From contig NZ_JAIFZQ010000020.1 in the NCBI RefSeq assembly GCF_019710585.1, positions 652,265 to 716,264 on the forward strand: a stretch of DNA of 64,000 nt, given 5' to 3'. This DNA is from Arthrobacter sp. MAHUQ-56 (GTDB taxonomy: Bacteria > Actinomycetota > Actinomycetes > Actinomycetales > Micrococcaceae). The notes under the pieces were generated by a model. It searched no databases. It was not told the origin of the DNA and saw only the letters and a program-made list of their open reading frames with translations. Numbering within the stretch: position 1 is the stretch's first letter; each line of letters opens with the position of its first letter. Shown in pieces: positions 1 to 10,057 of this stretch. The position numbers and the translations under genes were made by a program.

Positions 1-2
1 CC

Positions 3-785
3 ATCGCCATGACCGGGCACATCGCCGTGCCCGCGCTGGAACCTGGCGTGCCGGCGTCGCTCTCCGCACCAAACTACGCGGCCCTGCGCAGCCTGGGCTT
101 CAAGGGCGTGGCGGTGACGGACGCCCTGAACATGGGCGCGGTGGACAAGCAGTACCCCGCAGGCACGGCTGCGGTGAAGGCCCTTACCGCGGGCGCCGAC
201 CTGCTCTTGATGCCAGCCGACGTGGAGCAGGCCCACGCGGCCATTCTCCAGGCCCTGGCATCCGGCAGCCTTCCCGCCGGGCGCCTGGACGAGGCGGCCC
301 GGCGGGTGGCAACGCTGATGACCTGGCATGCCCGGACCGCCCCGGCGGCAGGGGCGCCGGGCGCAGGCACCCCGGCCGGCAGTGGAGCGGCCCTGTCCAC
401 CCGGGTGTCGGCGTCGGCCGTCACGGTCCTGGCCGGTCCGTGCAAGGGGGCGCTGGTCCCCGGCTCGGTGCGCGTGGCCGGCGGGGGACCGGGGGACCGG
501 GAACGCTTCGAGGCCGCCGCCGCCCGTGCCGGGCTCACCGTCGGTTCCGGCCCGCTGGTGAGCCTTATCGGCTATGGCGGGAAACCTGCGGGCGGGGACA
601 TCGCCGTGGCCCTCGACGCGCCGTGGCCGCTGCAGGATTCCACCGCGCCCGTCAAACTGGCGCTCTACGGCCGCAGCGACGCCGCCTTTGACGCGCTGGC
701 CGCCGTGCTGGCAGGAAAGGCGCCCGCGCCCGGGAAGCTGCCCGCCGCCGTCGGCCCCTACCCGGCGGGAACCGGCTGCGCCTGA
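3..785 (+). CDS. Glycoside hydrolase family 3 protein (beta-N-acetylhexosaminidase type), 3' part only
   Basis: The reading frame is open from the first base, so the start lies upstream and only about 260 C-terminal residues are present. The block GHIAVPALEPGVPASLS followed by GVAVTDALNMGAV is the classic end of the GH3 TIM barrel. The Asp encoded at 120-122 (VTDALNM) is the expected catalytic nucleophile. Downstream come a helix typical of the family (GRLDEAARRVATLMTWH) and a Gly/Ala/Pro-rich stretch leading into a small alpha/beta domain. GH3 enzymes of this type usually remove N-acetylglucosamine or glucose from glycans or cell-wall fragments, and many are exported; the signal peptide, if any, is outside the window. 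The family call is firm, the substrate is not. A truncated reading that begins at the ATG at 9 is only an edge effect. Confidence 0.85.
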   Translation: MAMTGHIAVPALEPGVPASLSAPNYAALRSLGFKGVAVTDALNMGAVDKQYPAGTAAVKALTAGADLLLMPADVEQAHAAILQALASGSLPAGRLDEAARRVATLMTWHARTAPAAGAPGAGTPAGSGAALSTRVSASAVTVLAGPCKGALVPGSVRVAGGGPGDRERFEAAAARAGLTVGSGPLVSLIGYGGKPAGGDIAVALDAPWPLQDSTAPVKLALYGRSDAAFDALAAVLAGKAPAPGKLPAAVGPYPAGTGCA

Positions 786-828
786 CCCCCGGGACCACCG
801 GTGCCGGCGGGACCGCTTTAATGGTGGG

Positions 829-1647
829 GTGCCCATTCTGAATAAAGACATGACCCTCTGCATCTCGCTCTCCGCCCGTCCGAGCAACAACGGGACCCGG
901 TTCCACAACCACCTGTACGAACAGCTGGGCCTGAACTGGATCTACAAGGCGTTCGCACCCACCAATCTGGAACAGGCCATCGCCGGCGTGCGGGGCCTGG
1001 GCATCCGCGGCTGCGCCATCTCCATGCCGTACAAGGAGGACGTGATCGCCCTGGTGGACGAGATGGATCCTTCGGCCAAGGCCATCGATTCCGTCAACAC
1101 GATCGTCAACACGGACGGGCATCTCAAGGCCTACAACACCGACTACACCGCCATCGAGCAGCTCCTGGCCACGAATGCGGTCCCCACCGACTACTCGGTG
1201 CTGGTGCAGGGTGCCGGCGGCATGGCCAAGGCCACCGTTGCCGCCCTCCGGGACGCCGGCTTCACCGACGTCACCGTGATCGCCCGGAACGAGGCCACCG
1301 GGCGTGCGCTCGCGGACCAGTACGGCTTCACGTGGCGTGCAGCGCTCGACGGCGGGACAGCGGACCTGATCATCAACGTCACCCCTATCGGTATGGCAGG
1401 GGGAGCGGAAGCTGACGCCCTGTCCTTCCCGGCGGAAACGATCGACGCGGCGCGCGTGGTGTTCGACGTGGTGGCGCTGCCGGCCGAGACGCCCCTGATC
1501 CAGGCCGCCCGTGCCGCGGGCAAGCCGGTCATTACCGGGGCCGAGGTGGCCACCATCCAGGCACTGGAGCAGTTCGTCCTGTACACGGGGGTACGGCCGA
1601 CGGCAGAGCAGGTGCGGGCGGCCGAGGAGTTCATGCGCGCCCAGTAG
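829..1647 (+). CDS. Shikimate dehydrogenase family protein (shikimate 5-dehydrogenase-like)
   Basis: 272 residues, the normal family length. The N-terminal substrate domain has LSARPSNNGTRFHN and SMPYKEDV; Lys69 and Asp105 (in NTDY) match the catalytic Lys/Asp pair of AroE/YdiB enzymes. The NADP-binding Rossmann loop is VQGAGGMAKA, and the C-terminal lid contains ITGAEVATIQALEQF. The enzyme should reduce 3-dehydroshikimate or oxidise shikimate/quinate with NAD(P). No aromatic-pathway genes lie nearby, so this may be a paralogue of the main AroE. The frame is open far upstream, but similarity starts at about residue 4 (LNKDMTLCIS). GTG at 829 is preferred; CTG at 838 and ATG at 850 are alternatives. 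It ends 3 bp from the convergent methyltransferase gene. Confidence 0.85.
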   Translation: MPILNKDMTLCISLSARPSNNGTRFHNHLYEQLGLNWIYKAFAPTNLEQAIAGVRGLGIRGCAISMPYKEDVIALVDEMDPSAKAIDSVNTIVNTDGHLKAYNTDYTAIEQLLATNAVPTDYSVLVQGAGGMAKATVAALRDAGFTDVTVIARNEATGRALADQYGFTWRAALDGGTADLIINVTPIGMAGGAEADALSFPAETIDAARVVFDVVALPAETPLIQAARAAGKPVITGAEVATIQALEQFVLYTGVRPTAEQVRAAEEFMRAQ

Positions 1648-1650
1648 GGG

Positions 1651-2889
1651 CTAGACGGGTTCCACCACGATGGCCACCCGGTCCTCGCCGATGCGGGTCA
1701 GGACCAGGGTGGCCGTTTTGCCGCCCTTTTTGGCGTTTTTCCCGCCCGGAAGCAGTTGCTTCCGCAGTTCCTCCGGCGTCACCGCCGTGCCGCGTTTCTT
1801 GATGTCCAGCACGGTGATGCCCTCCCTCTTGACCCAGGCTTTGAGCGCCTTGACGTTGTACTGCATCACGTCCAGCACCTTGTAGGCCCTGGCGAACGGC
1901 GTGTCCCGCAGCTCCGGCGCGCAGATGTAGGCGATGTGCTCATCCACCAGGTGCCCGCCCAGTTCGAGCGCGACGTCGGCCACCAGGCCTGCCCGGATCA
2001 CGGCGCCGTCCGGCTCATACAGGTAGCCCGCCACCGGCCCCACCGGGGCCTGGGGGCCTGCGCCGAAGTCCTCACCGCTGGTGAGTTCCGCCGGCCCCTG
2101 GGGGCCCAGGACCAGGGCGGCCCGCCGCACGCCGGGCCTGCGCACCGCGTTGAACCACAGTGTCACCTCGGTAACGTCACCCGACACGGACACCCACTGC
2201 GCCTCGCAGCCCCCGGGGACGGAGTCGTGCGGCATGCCGGGGCCCATCTTGACGCCCACGGCCTTCCCCTGCGCGGCCAGCGATTCGACGAATGACAGTG
2301 GCGGGGAGAAAGCTTCGGGGTCCCAGATCCGTTTGGTGCCGGAGGTGGAGGTGACACGCCGTGCGGGGTCCAGCCAGACGCCGTCGATGCCGTCCAGCGG
2401 CACCGCCGCGGCATCGGCGTGGACCACCGTCGCGTTGGGGAACGGAATGAGGTTCACGGTGGCGCACGCCGCGGTTGTTTCGTCCATCTCGACGGCGGTG
2501 ACGGCCACGTCCAGGGAGGCCAGCGCCAGCGAGTCGGCGCCGAGGCCGCAGCCCAGGTCCGCTACGTGGCTGATCCCGGCGCCGGCGAACCGCTTTGCGT
2601 GGTGCGCGGCCACGTTCAGCCGCGTGGCCTGCTCCAGGCCGGCCTGGGTGAAGAGCATCCGGCGGGCGAACTCGCCGAACTTCGCCTCCGCCTTGGTCCG
2701 AAGCCGCGACTGCGTCAGGACCGCGGACACCAGCCCGGCCGGGTGCCCGGCCTTCCGCAGGGCCGCATTGAGCGCAAAGGAATCCTCGTCCCGGTAGGGC
2801 CCCAGGGACGCCAGCAGGTCCCATCCTTCGGGGGTCAACAGCGGTGCAATCTGGTCCTGTGCAGTCTGGTCCTGGGGAGCGTGAGCCAT
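1651..2889 (-). CDS. Class I SAM-dependent methyltransferase with THUMP-like C-terminal domain
   Basis: 412 residues. An N-terminal helical region is followed by a Rossmann methyltransferase core: motif I HVADLGCGLGADSLAL, an acidic ribose-binding position in VEMDETTAAC, and DGVWLDPARR, which resembles the catalytic (D/N)PP(F/Y/W)-type loop. The C-terminal part (AYICAPELRDTPFARAYKVL ... ITVLDIKKRGTAV) matches the THUMP-like domain found in actinobacterial RNA methyltransferase-like proteins. An RNA substrate is therefore likely, but the nucleotide is unknown. A TAGGCT box (minus strand, plus-strand 2897-2902) lies 7 nt before the ATG and no Shine-Dalgarno is visible, so the mRNA is probably leaderless. 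It is divergent from the small membrane gene at 2943, whose own -10-like box is only about 30 bp away. Confidence 0.85.
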   Translation of the reverse strand: MAHAPQDQTAQDQIAPLLTPEGWDLLASLGPYRDEDSFALNAALRKAGHPAGLVSAVLTQSRLRTKAEAKFGEFARRMLFTQAGLEQATRLNVAAHHAKRFAGAGISHVADLGCGLGADSLALASLDVAVTAVEMDETTAACATVNLIPFPNATVVHADAAAVPLDGIDGVWLDPARRVTSTSGTKRIWDPEAFSPPLSFVESLAAQGKAVGVKMGPGMPHDSVPGGCEAQWVSVSGDVTEVTLWFNAVRRPGVRRAALVLGPQGPAELTSGEDFGAGPQAPVGPVAGYLYEPDGAVIRAGLVADVALELGGHLVDEHIAYICAPELRDTPFARAYKVLDVMQYNVKALKAWVKREGITVLDIKKRGTAVTPEELRKQLLPGGKNAKKGGKTATLVLTRIGEDRVAIVVEPV

Positions 2890-2942
2890 GGGTTCCAGCC
2901 TAGTGGAGGAGCACGTACCGGGATGCCGATAGTGTTGACAGC

Positions 2943-3323
2943 ATGGAAGAGAGCGCAGCCCCCGGGCCGTCCGGCGAACAGCAGCCCACGACCCCGGGGG
3001 TCGCGAGGTTCGCCCGCCCCGTGCTGATCGCCGCGTCCGTAGTGGCCGTGGTCTGCATCGCCTTGCTGGTGATCATCTTCCTCCTGGATACCTTCAACGC
3101 CACCGTCTATTCGGTGGGCGGCAACAACATCTCCGACGACACCCAGGAGGCCCGGGACATCCGCGGGCTGTACGACGGCGCGCGCACAGGGAGCATCTTC
3201 TTCCTCGTCACCGCGGTGCTCGCCGCGGCAGCGGCCGGCTGGTTGCTCGTCCGGGGGCGCAGCCAGGGCGACGGCGGGGCCGACGGCGGCGAGGACGTCG
3301 GCTTCGACGACCTGGGCCGCTAG
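2943..3323 (+). CDS. Small two-helix membrane protein, function unknown
   Basis: 126 residues. Two clear transmembrane helices, at about 27-50 (VLIAASVVAVVCIALLVIIF) and 84-103 (IFFLVTAVLAAAAAGWLLV), flank a polar segment of about 33 residues. The C-terminal tail is Gly/Asp-rich and acidic. I recognise no domain. TAGTGT at 2930-2935 sits 7 nt before the ATG without a Shine-Dalgarno sequence, consistent with leaderless expression. It lies between a divergent methyltransferase gene and the chaperonin operon; nothing links it functionally to either. Confidence 0.7.
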   Translation: MEESAAPGPSGEQQPTTPGVARFARPVLIAASVVAVVCIALLVIIFLLDTFNATVYSVGGNNISDDTQEARDIRGLYDGARTGSIFFLVTAVLAAAAAGWLLVRGRSQGDGGADGGEDVGFDDLGR

Positions 3324-3392
3324 GAGTGCCGGCCCCCAAGGCCGGCCGGCCGCCGTCGTACGTTCCCGAAGCCGTACGCCTACGACGAAACG

Positions 3393-3419
3393 TTGGCACT
3401 CGCCTTGACCGAGTGCTAA
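3393..3419 (+). promoter_or_regulatory. CIRCE operator 1 (HrcA binding site)
   Basis: TTGGCACTC, nine bases, GAGTGCTAA: the CIRCE inverted repeat with one mismatch in the left arm. It overlaps the -35 element of the groES promoter, so HrcA bound here should block RNA polymerase. Confidence 0.92.
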
Positions 3420-3433
3420 CCCTTACATAGAGT
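3405..3433 (+). promoter_or_regulatory. Vegetative promoter of the groES-groEL operon
   Basis: TTGACC (3405-3410) and TAGAGT (3428-3433) are separated by exactly 17 bp. This gives a start near 3440, at the edge of the second CIRCE element. The 5' leader to the groES GTG would be about 135 nt. Confidence 0.8.
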
Positions 3434-3438
3434 CTTCA

Positions 3439-3465
3439 TTAGCACTCTCCCTAGGAGGGTGCTAA
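3439..3465 (+). promoter_or_regulatory. CIRCE operator 2 (HrcA binding site)
   Basis: TTAGCACTC, nine bases, GGGTGCTAA: CIRCE with one mismatch in the right arm. It begins 46 bp after the first element and covers the predicted transcription start, so the two operators bracket the promoter. Confidence 0.92.
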
Positions 3466-3575
3466 CACATGAAGAGCTGCCAGCCAGGCTGCTGCCGGCA
3501 CCGCGACGACGGTTTGCCAGCTACGGCGGAAAGCTTTCCAGTCCACGAATTTGCTGACGAAAAGGAGAGGTCCGA

Positions 3576-3869
3576 GTGTCGGTCTCTATTAAGCCTCTTG
3601 AGGATCGTATTGTTGTCCGCCCGCTCGAAGCCGAGCAGACCACGGCTTCCGGCCTGGTTATCCCGGACTCCGCCCAGGAGAAGCCGCAGGAAGGCGAAGT
3701 TGTTGCAGTAGGCCCCGGCCGCTTCGAAGATGGCAACCGCGTTCCGGTCGACGTAGCCGTTGGCGACGTCGTTATCTACTCCAAGTACGGCGGAACCGAA
3801 GTCAAGACGGGCGGCACCGAGTACCTCGTGCTGTCCGCCCGCGACGTCCTGGCGATCGTCGTCAAGTAA
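3576..3869 (+). CDS. groES: Co-chaperonin GroES (Cpn10)
   Basis: 97 residues, full length. It starts [23 protein letters not shown], which is diagnostic for GroES. The mobile loop (residues about 16-35, [20 protein letters not shown]) that binds GroEL is intact, as is the barrel ending in [20 protein letters not shown]. GroES forms the heptameric lid of the GroEL folding chamber in the cytoplasm. The start is GTG at 3576, preceded by AAAAGGAGAGG. The gene is first in a two-gene heat-shock operon controlled by tandem CIRCE operators; groEL follows 79 bp downstream. Confidence 0.97.
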   Translation: MSVSIKPLEDRIVVRPLEAEQTTASGLVIPDSAQEKPQEGEVVAVGPGRFEDGNRVPVDVAVGDVVIYSKYGGTEVKTGGTEYLVLSARDVLAIVVK

Positions 3870-3936
3870 CTCTTTCGGATCCCCGTGCTGCCGGCCACGC
3901 TTATGCTGGCCGGCGGTGCGGGGTTTCTGTCTTTGA

Positions 3937-5559
<1,623 letters not shown>

Positions 5560-5628
5560 CATCCCCGCCGTCTCCCTCACCTCGCTTCGCTCGGTCAGGG
5601 AACCCTGACGGCGTGGGCCCTGCAGTCG

Positions 5629-5662
5629 AAAAACCGGTCCAGCATTGCTGGGCCGGTTTTTT
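5629..5662 (+). terminator. Rho-independent terminator after groEL
   Basis: Stem AAAAACCGGTCCAGC / GCTGGGCCGGTTTTTT with a 3-nt loop, flanked by A and T runs. It can work in both directions and so also serves the convergent reductase gene at 5685. Confidence 0.9.
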
Positions 5663-5684
5663 GTTTATTCGGGACGAAGCATGG

Positions 5685-6284
5685 CTAGGGCGACATCTCT
5701 GCTGTCTGCACATCCCCCGCCCGTTCGTACACCAGCGACACGGATCCCTTGGGGAAGGTGCGCGCAGGCTCGGTGAGGTGGAAGCTGGCGGGCACCGTTC
5801 CGGCGTCGAAGAGCCGCTTGCCCTGCCCCAGGACCACCGGGTAGAGCCAAAGGTGCAGCCGGTCCAGCACGCCTGCCGCCAGCAGGGAGCGGATCAAGAC
5901 GCCGCTGCCGAACATGTGCACCTGCTGGTACTGCTCGCGGAGCCCGGCTGCCGCCTGGGCATCGGGAAGGACCGTGGTGCCCGCCCACTCCGGGGCCGCC
6001 AGGGTGCTGGAGACAACGAACTTGGGCACCCGGTTGAGGGCGTCGCCAATCTCGCCGGACTGGTGCGGCCAGTAGGAGGCAAAGATGTCGTAGGTCTTCC
6101 GGCCAAGGAGCAGGGCATCAATCCGGCTGATCTCGGCGCCAATCGAGGCGGACGCCTCGTCGTCGGACACGGGCGCCTGCCAGCCGCCGAAGGAAAACCC
6201 GTCTTCCGTGTCTTCCTCGCGCCCGCCCGGGGCCTGGTAGACGCCGTCGAGGGTGATGAACAGGTTCGCCACGATGATGCCCAT
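5685..6284 (-). CDS. Dihydrofolate reductase family protein (RibD C-terminal-like reductase)
   Basis: 199 residues. The start MGIIVANLFITLDGVYQAPG, the ALLLGRKTYDIFASYWP loop and HMFGSGVLIRSLL are typical of the RibD_C/DHFR-like reductase fold that binds NADPH. Many actinobacteria carry several of these with unknown substrates. Upstream codons stay open for over 500 more residues antisense to the ligase gene. The ATG at 6284 is the true start because similarity begins there and GGGCGG precedes it. Divergent from the DNA ligase, with 66 bp between the two starts. Confidence 0.85.
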   Translation of the reverse strand: MGIIVANLFITLDGVYQAPGGREEDTEDGFSFGGWQAPVSDDEASASIGAEISRIDALLLGRKTYDIFASYWPHQSGEIGDALNRVPKFVVSSTLAAPEWAGTTVLPDAQAAAGLREQYQQVHMFGSGVLIRSLLAAGVLDRLHLWLYPVVLGQGKRLFDAGTVPASFHLTEPARTFPKGSVSLVYERAGDVQTAEMSP

Positions 6285-6350
6285 CCGCCCATTTTGGAAC
6301 TGGCCTCCCGTCCTGTCCAGTGCTGCCGGTGGGCGTGGCAGACTGGTGCC

Positions 6351-7865
6351 ATGCTGCTCGACGAGCTCGTAAAAACCGCGGAAGCTGTCGCCGCGACCCG
6401 ATCCCGGCTGGCGAAGGTGGGGGCCCTTGCCGAACTGCTGCGCCGGGTCGAGCCGGCGGAGATCCCGACGGCGGTGGGGCTGCTCACTGCCAAGCCGCGG
6501 CAGGGCCGGGTAGGCGTGGGCTGGCGGGGCCTGGCAGCGGTCAAGGGGGAGCCGGCCACCGAACCAAGCCTCACCGTGGGAGACCTGGATGACGCGCTGG
6601 ACCGGCTGCTGGCCCTCGCCGGCGCCGGGTCCGCAACGGAGCGCGCAGCGATCCTCCGTGCATTGATGGCTGCAGCAACCGGACGTGAACAGGCATTCAT
6701 CGCCGGCGTGCTGCTGGGTGAAATGCGGACCGGCGCCCTTGAAGGGGTGTTGACGGATGCTGTTGCCCGCGCCGCAGACCGCCCCGGGGACGCTGTTCGC
6801 CGCGCGGCCATGCTTTCCGGTGACCTCGGCGGGACCGCGCTGCTGGCGCTGACGGGCACCGCAGACGAGCTTGCCGCCGTCAGCCTTGTGGTTGGACGGC
6901 CCGTGCAGCCCATGCTCGCCGCGACCGCCGGCAGCGCGGAGGAAGCCCTCGTGGCCACGGGGGAGGCCTCCGTGGAATACAAGCTCGACGGCGCACGCAT
7001 CCAGGTGCACCGGGCAGGCGACAATGTCAGCATTTACACCCGCAACCTCGCCGAGGTGACCCACCGGCTGCCGGAGGTGGTGCGGGGACTGCCCGTGCGC
7101 GACGTGATCCTCGACGGCGAGACGCTTGCCCTCGACGAGGACGGCGGACCACGCCCCTTCCAGGAAACCATGTCGCGGTTCGGTGCCGACGCCGCGCGGG
7201 CCACCATACTTCACCCCTGGTTCTTCGACGTCCTCCACATCGACGGGCGCGACCTGCTCGACGAGCCGCTGTCCACCCGCATCAGCGTGCTTGAGCGGAT
7301 TGCTCCCGAGCACCGGATCCCGGGAGAAATCACGGCTGATCCCGACGTCGCGGAACGGGTGTCGCGTGATGCCCTCGCCGCAGGCCACGAAGGAGTGGTG
7401 GTCAAGGCGGTCGAATCGGTCTACGCGGCCGGACGGCGGGGTTCCAACTGGGTGAAGGTCAAGCCCGTGCTCACCTACGACCTTGTGGTGCTCGCATGTG
7501 AATGGGGCTCGGGCCGGCGCACCGGACTGTTGTCCAACCTGCACCTTGGCGCCCTGGACCCGGAGGGGGAGTTCGGCGAGGCCGGCGCCTACGTGATGGT
7601 GGGCAAAACCTTCAAAGGCCTCACTGACGAGTTGTTGCGCTGGCAGACGGAAAGGTTCCAGGAGCTTGAGGTGCGGCGGACGGCTGGCACGGTCTGGGTG
7701 GAACCCGTCACGGTGGTCGAGGTGGCAATCGACGGCGTGCAGCAGTCCCCGCGCTATCCGGGCGGCATTGCCCTCCGGTTCGCCCGGGTGAAGCGCTACC
7801 GCGGGGACAAGCCGGCGGCGGAGGCGGACACCATCCAGACCCTGCGGGCGCTGTTGCGCCCCTAG
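6351..7865 (+). CDS. ATP-dependent DNA ligase (LigB-like)
   Basis: 504 residues, as in mycobacterial LigB-type ligases. It has an N-terminal helical DNA-binding domain (about 1-190) and a nucleotidyltransferase core with motif I EYKLDGARIQ (Lys211 takes AMP), motif III VILDGETLALDEDG, motif IV HEGVVVKAV and motif V SNWVKVKP. The OB-fold ends at VKRYRGDKPAAEADTIQTL. It seals nicks with ATP, in addition to the essential NAD-dependent LigA that bacteria use for replication. No Ku, polymerase or exonuclease gene is adjacent, so it is a stand-alone repair ligase. The ATG at 6351 is preferred; CAGACT lies 6 nt before it, a weak leaderless-type box. The open frame reaching back to 5613 is antisense to the reductase. 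Confidence 0.92.
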   Translation: MLLDELVKTAEAVAATRSRLAKVGALAELLRRVEPAEIPTAVGLLTAKPRQGRVGVGWRGLAAVKGEPATEPSLTVGDLDDALDRLLALAGAGSATERAAILRALMAAATGREQAFIAGVLLGEMRTGALEGVLTDAVARAADRPGDAVRRAAMLSGDLGGTALLALTGTADELAAVSLVVGRPVQPMLAATAGSAEEALVATGEASVEYKLDGARIQVHRAGDNVSIYTRNLAEVTHRLPEVVRGLPVRDVILDGETLALDEDGGPRPFQETMSRFGADAARATILHPWFFDVLHIDGRDLLDEPLSTRISVLERIAPEHRIPGEITADPDVAERVSRDALAAGHEGVVVKAVESVYAAGRRGSNWVKVKPVLTYDLVVLACEWGSGRRTGLLSNLHLGALDPEGEFGEAGAYVMVGKTFKGLTDELLRWQTERFQELEVRRTAGTVWVEPVTVVEVAIDGVQQSPRYPGGIALRFARVKRYRGDKPAAEADTIQTLRALLRP

Positions 7866-7985
7866 CTCCTCCACGAACCAGGGCGTTGTCACCGCTGTTC
7901 CGCGGGCGTACCGTGGCGCTTAGGCAAGTCCGCAAGCAACGACGGCGGCGGGCCGGCTGGGGGTGGTATCCACAGAGGAGGCCAG

Positions 7986-9620
7986 GTGACAGCTGAGACG
8001 GGCCTGGACCAGGGCCGGTCGGCGTTCCGCGAGCAGCGTTGGACCGAAGCCTTCGAAAGCCTTCGGGATGCCGACCGGCAGGGCGGGCTTCCGGCCGCGG
8101 ACCTCGAGCGCCTGGCTACGGCGGAGATCCTGACCGGCAACGCCGCCACTGGGATTGAATCGCTCACCCGGGCCCACGAGGAGTACCTGGTGGTAGGCGA
8201 CATCGTGGGGGCCGCCAGATGTGCCGCCTGGATGGCCCTGCACCTGATGAACACCGGCGAAAGTGCACGGGCCGGGGGATGGCTGGCACGGGGGCAGCGG
8301 CTGGCCGATGAACTTCCCGTGCCGGATGCCGTCCAGGGCTTCCTCCTGATCCCGGCGTGCCTGGGCAAGCTTTACGGCGGAGACCCGGAAGGCGCCCTGA
8401 TGCTGTTTTCCCGGGCCGCAGAAATCGGCCAGCGGTTCCAGGACAGGGATCTGTCCGCGCTCGCCCTGCTGGGCAGGGGGCAGGCCACCCTTGAACTGGG
8501 CCGTCCCGAGGAGGGGCTGCGGATGTTCGATGAGGTGATGGTGGCTGTCACTACGGGGGAATTGTCTGCCGTGCCGTCCGGGATTGCCTACTGCGCCGTG
8601 ATCGGGAACTGCCAGGTGGCATTCGATCTGGAACGGGCCATGGAGTGGACGGCTGCCCTGGACCGGTGGTGCTCGGCCAGGCCTGACATGGTTCCCTTCA
8701 GCGGTCAGTGCCAGGCCCACAGGGCAGAAATCTTCCGGCTGCATGGAGCCTGGGCAGAAGCGCTCGCCGCGGCGGGAATGGCCCAGGAACGCTCCGGCAG
8801 GGGTGATCCGCAGGCGCTGTACGGAGGCTACTACCAGCAGGGGGAAGTGCAGCGGCTCACAGGCAATCTGGACGCGGCGCAGGCATCCTTCACCCAGGCG
8901 GCGAGCAGCGGGTACGAACCGCAGCCGGGCCTTGCCCTGCTGATACTTGCCCGCGGGGACGCGAAGCAGGCCCAAACCATGATCCGCCGGGCCGCCGGGC
9001 TGGCGGACACTGCCACCCGCCGGCATCTGTTGCCGGCACTGGTGGACATCGAACTGGCTGTGCCGGACGTCCAGGCCGCCCGGGAGGCCGCAGAAGAGCT
9101 GGCCGCCTTTGCCCGCGACTGCCCCAGGCCGATGGTGCGGGCCGTCGCGAGCCAGGCGGATGGCGCGGTGAAGCTGGCGGAGGGTGATCCGCGAGGTGCC
9201 ACGCAAGCGCTTCGGCAGGCCTGGCAGCTGTGGCTGGGGCTCGCGGTTCCGTATGAAGCTGCCCGGTGCCGGGTGCTGATCGGACAGGCCTGCCGGGATC
9301 TCGGCGACGAAACGTCGGCCGGGATGGAGTTCGAAGCGGCCCATACTGAATTCCTGGGATTGGGGGCTGTGCCCGCCGCCGCCTGGACGGCCTCGCTGAT
9401 GCGGAAGGACGACGCCGGGACTCCCGGGCCGCTGACCGCCCGGGAAGCGGAGGTGCTCCGGCTCGTCGCCTCGGGCCAGGGGAACCGTGCCATCGCTGCC
9501 GTGCTGTTCCTCAGCGAGAAGACAGTGGCCCGGCACATCAGCAACATCTTCCTGAAGCTGGATCTTTCCTCGAGGGCTGCCGCCACCAGGTATGCCTTCG
9601 AGCACGGCCTGGCGCCCTGA
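7986..9620 (+). CDS. LuxR-family transcriptional regulator with TPR-like sensor region
   Basis: 544 residues. The C-terminal 60 ([20 protein letters not shown] ... [20 protein letters not shown]) form a textbook LuxR/GerE helix-turn-helix. The remainder is alpha-helical with repeated Ala-rich helix pairs ([53 protein letters not shown]), matching TPR-like repeats. There is no receiver domain and no Walker A of the MalT type, so it probably senses a ligand or protein through the repeats. GTG at 7986 has a good AGAGGAGG ribosome site. The next genes downstream (membrane protein plus monooxygenase) are in the same orientation and are plausible targets. Confidence 0.85.
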   Translation: MTAETGLDQGRSAFREQRWTEAFESLRDADRQGGLPAADLERLATAEILTGNAATGIESLTRAHEEYLVVGDIVGAARCAAWMALHLMNTGESARAGGWLARGQRLADELPVPDAVQGFLLIPACLGKLYGGDPEGALMLFSRAAEIGQRFQDRDLSALALLGRGQATLELGRPEEGLRMFDEVMVAVTTGELSAVPSGIAYCAVIGNCQVAFDLERAMEWTAALDRWCSARPDMVPFSGQCQAHRAEIFRLHGAWAEALAAAGMAQERSGRGDPQALYGGYYQQGEVQRLTGNLDAAQASFTQAASSGYEPQPGLALLILARGDAKQAQTMIRRAAGLADTATRRHLLPALVDIELAVPDVQAAREAAEELAAFARDCPRPMVRAVASQADGAVKLAEGDPRGATQALRQAWQLWLGLAVPYEAARCRVLIGQACRDLGDETSAGMEFEAAHTEFLGLGAVPAAAWTASLMRKDDAGTPGPLTAREAEVLRLVASGQGNRAIAAVLFLSEKTVARHISNIFLKLDLSSRAAATRYAFEHGLAP

Positions 9621-9662
9621 ACCGGACTGCGCAAAATTACCCATTCGCTCCGCCCGGCAATT

Positions 9663-9689
9663 GCATGGTTTGCCCGACGCGGACCATGC
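9663..9689 (+). promoter_or_regulatory. Inverted repeat upstream of the 9713 operon, possible LuxR operator
   Basis: GCATGGT (9663-9669) and ACCATGC (9683-9689) form a 7-bp inverted repeat with 13 bp between the arms. It lies just upstream of the -10-like box TAGCCT at 9701-9706 and could be the site of the adjacent LuxR regulator. Assignment is by position only. Confidence 0.4.
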
Positions 9690-9712
9690 GGCCCCGTCCG
9701 TAGCCTCAAAGC

Positions 9713-10057
9713 ATGAACATTCCACTCCTTGCGGGCACCCTTTCCACGGTGCTGTTTGCCGTGGGGATGCTGCCGATGCTGGTGAAAGCAGCACGCACAC
9801 GGGACCTCGCTTCCTACAGCCTGGGGAACCTGGTCCTGAGCAACCTGGCCAACGCGGTGCACTGCGTCTACGTTTACAACCTCCCGGCCGGACCCATCTG
9901 GGTCCTCCACCTCGCCTACGTCCTCGCCTCCGCGCTGATGCTGGCCTGGTGGCTGCGCTACAGGGAAACGGGCGCCGGCGCCAGGAATACGGCGGCAGGG
10001 CGGCAGGAAGGTTCAGCCGCAGGCATCCCCGCCAGAACGACAGGAGAACAGCCATGA
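9713..10057 (+). CDS. SemiSWEET/PQ-loop-like small membrane protein
   Basis: 114 residues with three predicted helices: 4-22, 36-55 and 62-80. The spacing and the segment MLPMLVKAARTRDLASYSLG resemble the first helix and loop of SemiSWEET (MtN3-like) transporters, which work as dimers to move small sugars. The usual PQ pair is Pro-Met here, so the match is distant. TAGCCT at 9701-9706 lies 6 nt before the ATG with no Shine-Dalgarno, suggesting a leaderless transcript. The last codons overlap the monooxygenase start by 4 bp (ATGA), implying translational coupling. Substrate unknown. Confidence 0.65.
   Translation: MNIPLLAGTLSTVLFAVGMLPMLVKAARTRDLASYSLGNLVLSNLANAVHCVYVYNLPAGPIWVLHLAYVLASALMLAWWLRYRETGAGARNTAAGRQEGSAAGIPARTTGEQP

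Noticed and set aside
3469..3711. 80-residue frame starting inside the CIRCE region
   Set aside because: It overlaps groES in another frame and its ATG lies in the operon leader next to the operator, without similarity.
5685..7892. 735-residue minus-strand frame apparently fusing a reductase to a long N-terminal region
   Set aside because: Residues before the ATG at 6284 are antisense to the DNA ligase gene and match nothing; only the last 199 residues are a real protein.
9592..10053. N-terminal extension of the monooxygenase
   Set aside because: The frame lies over the SemiSWEET-like gene; FAD-binding homology begins right after the ATG at 10054, which has the ATGA coupling.
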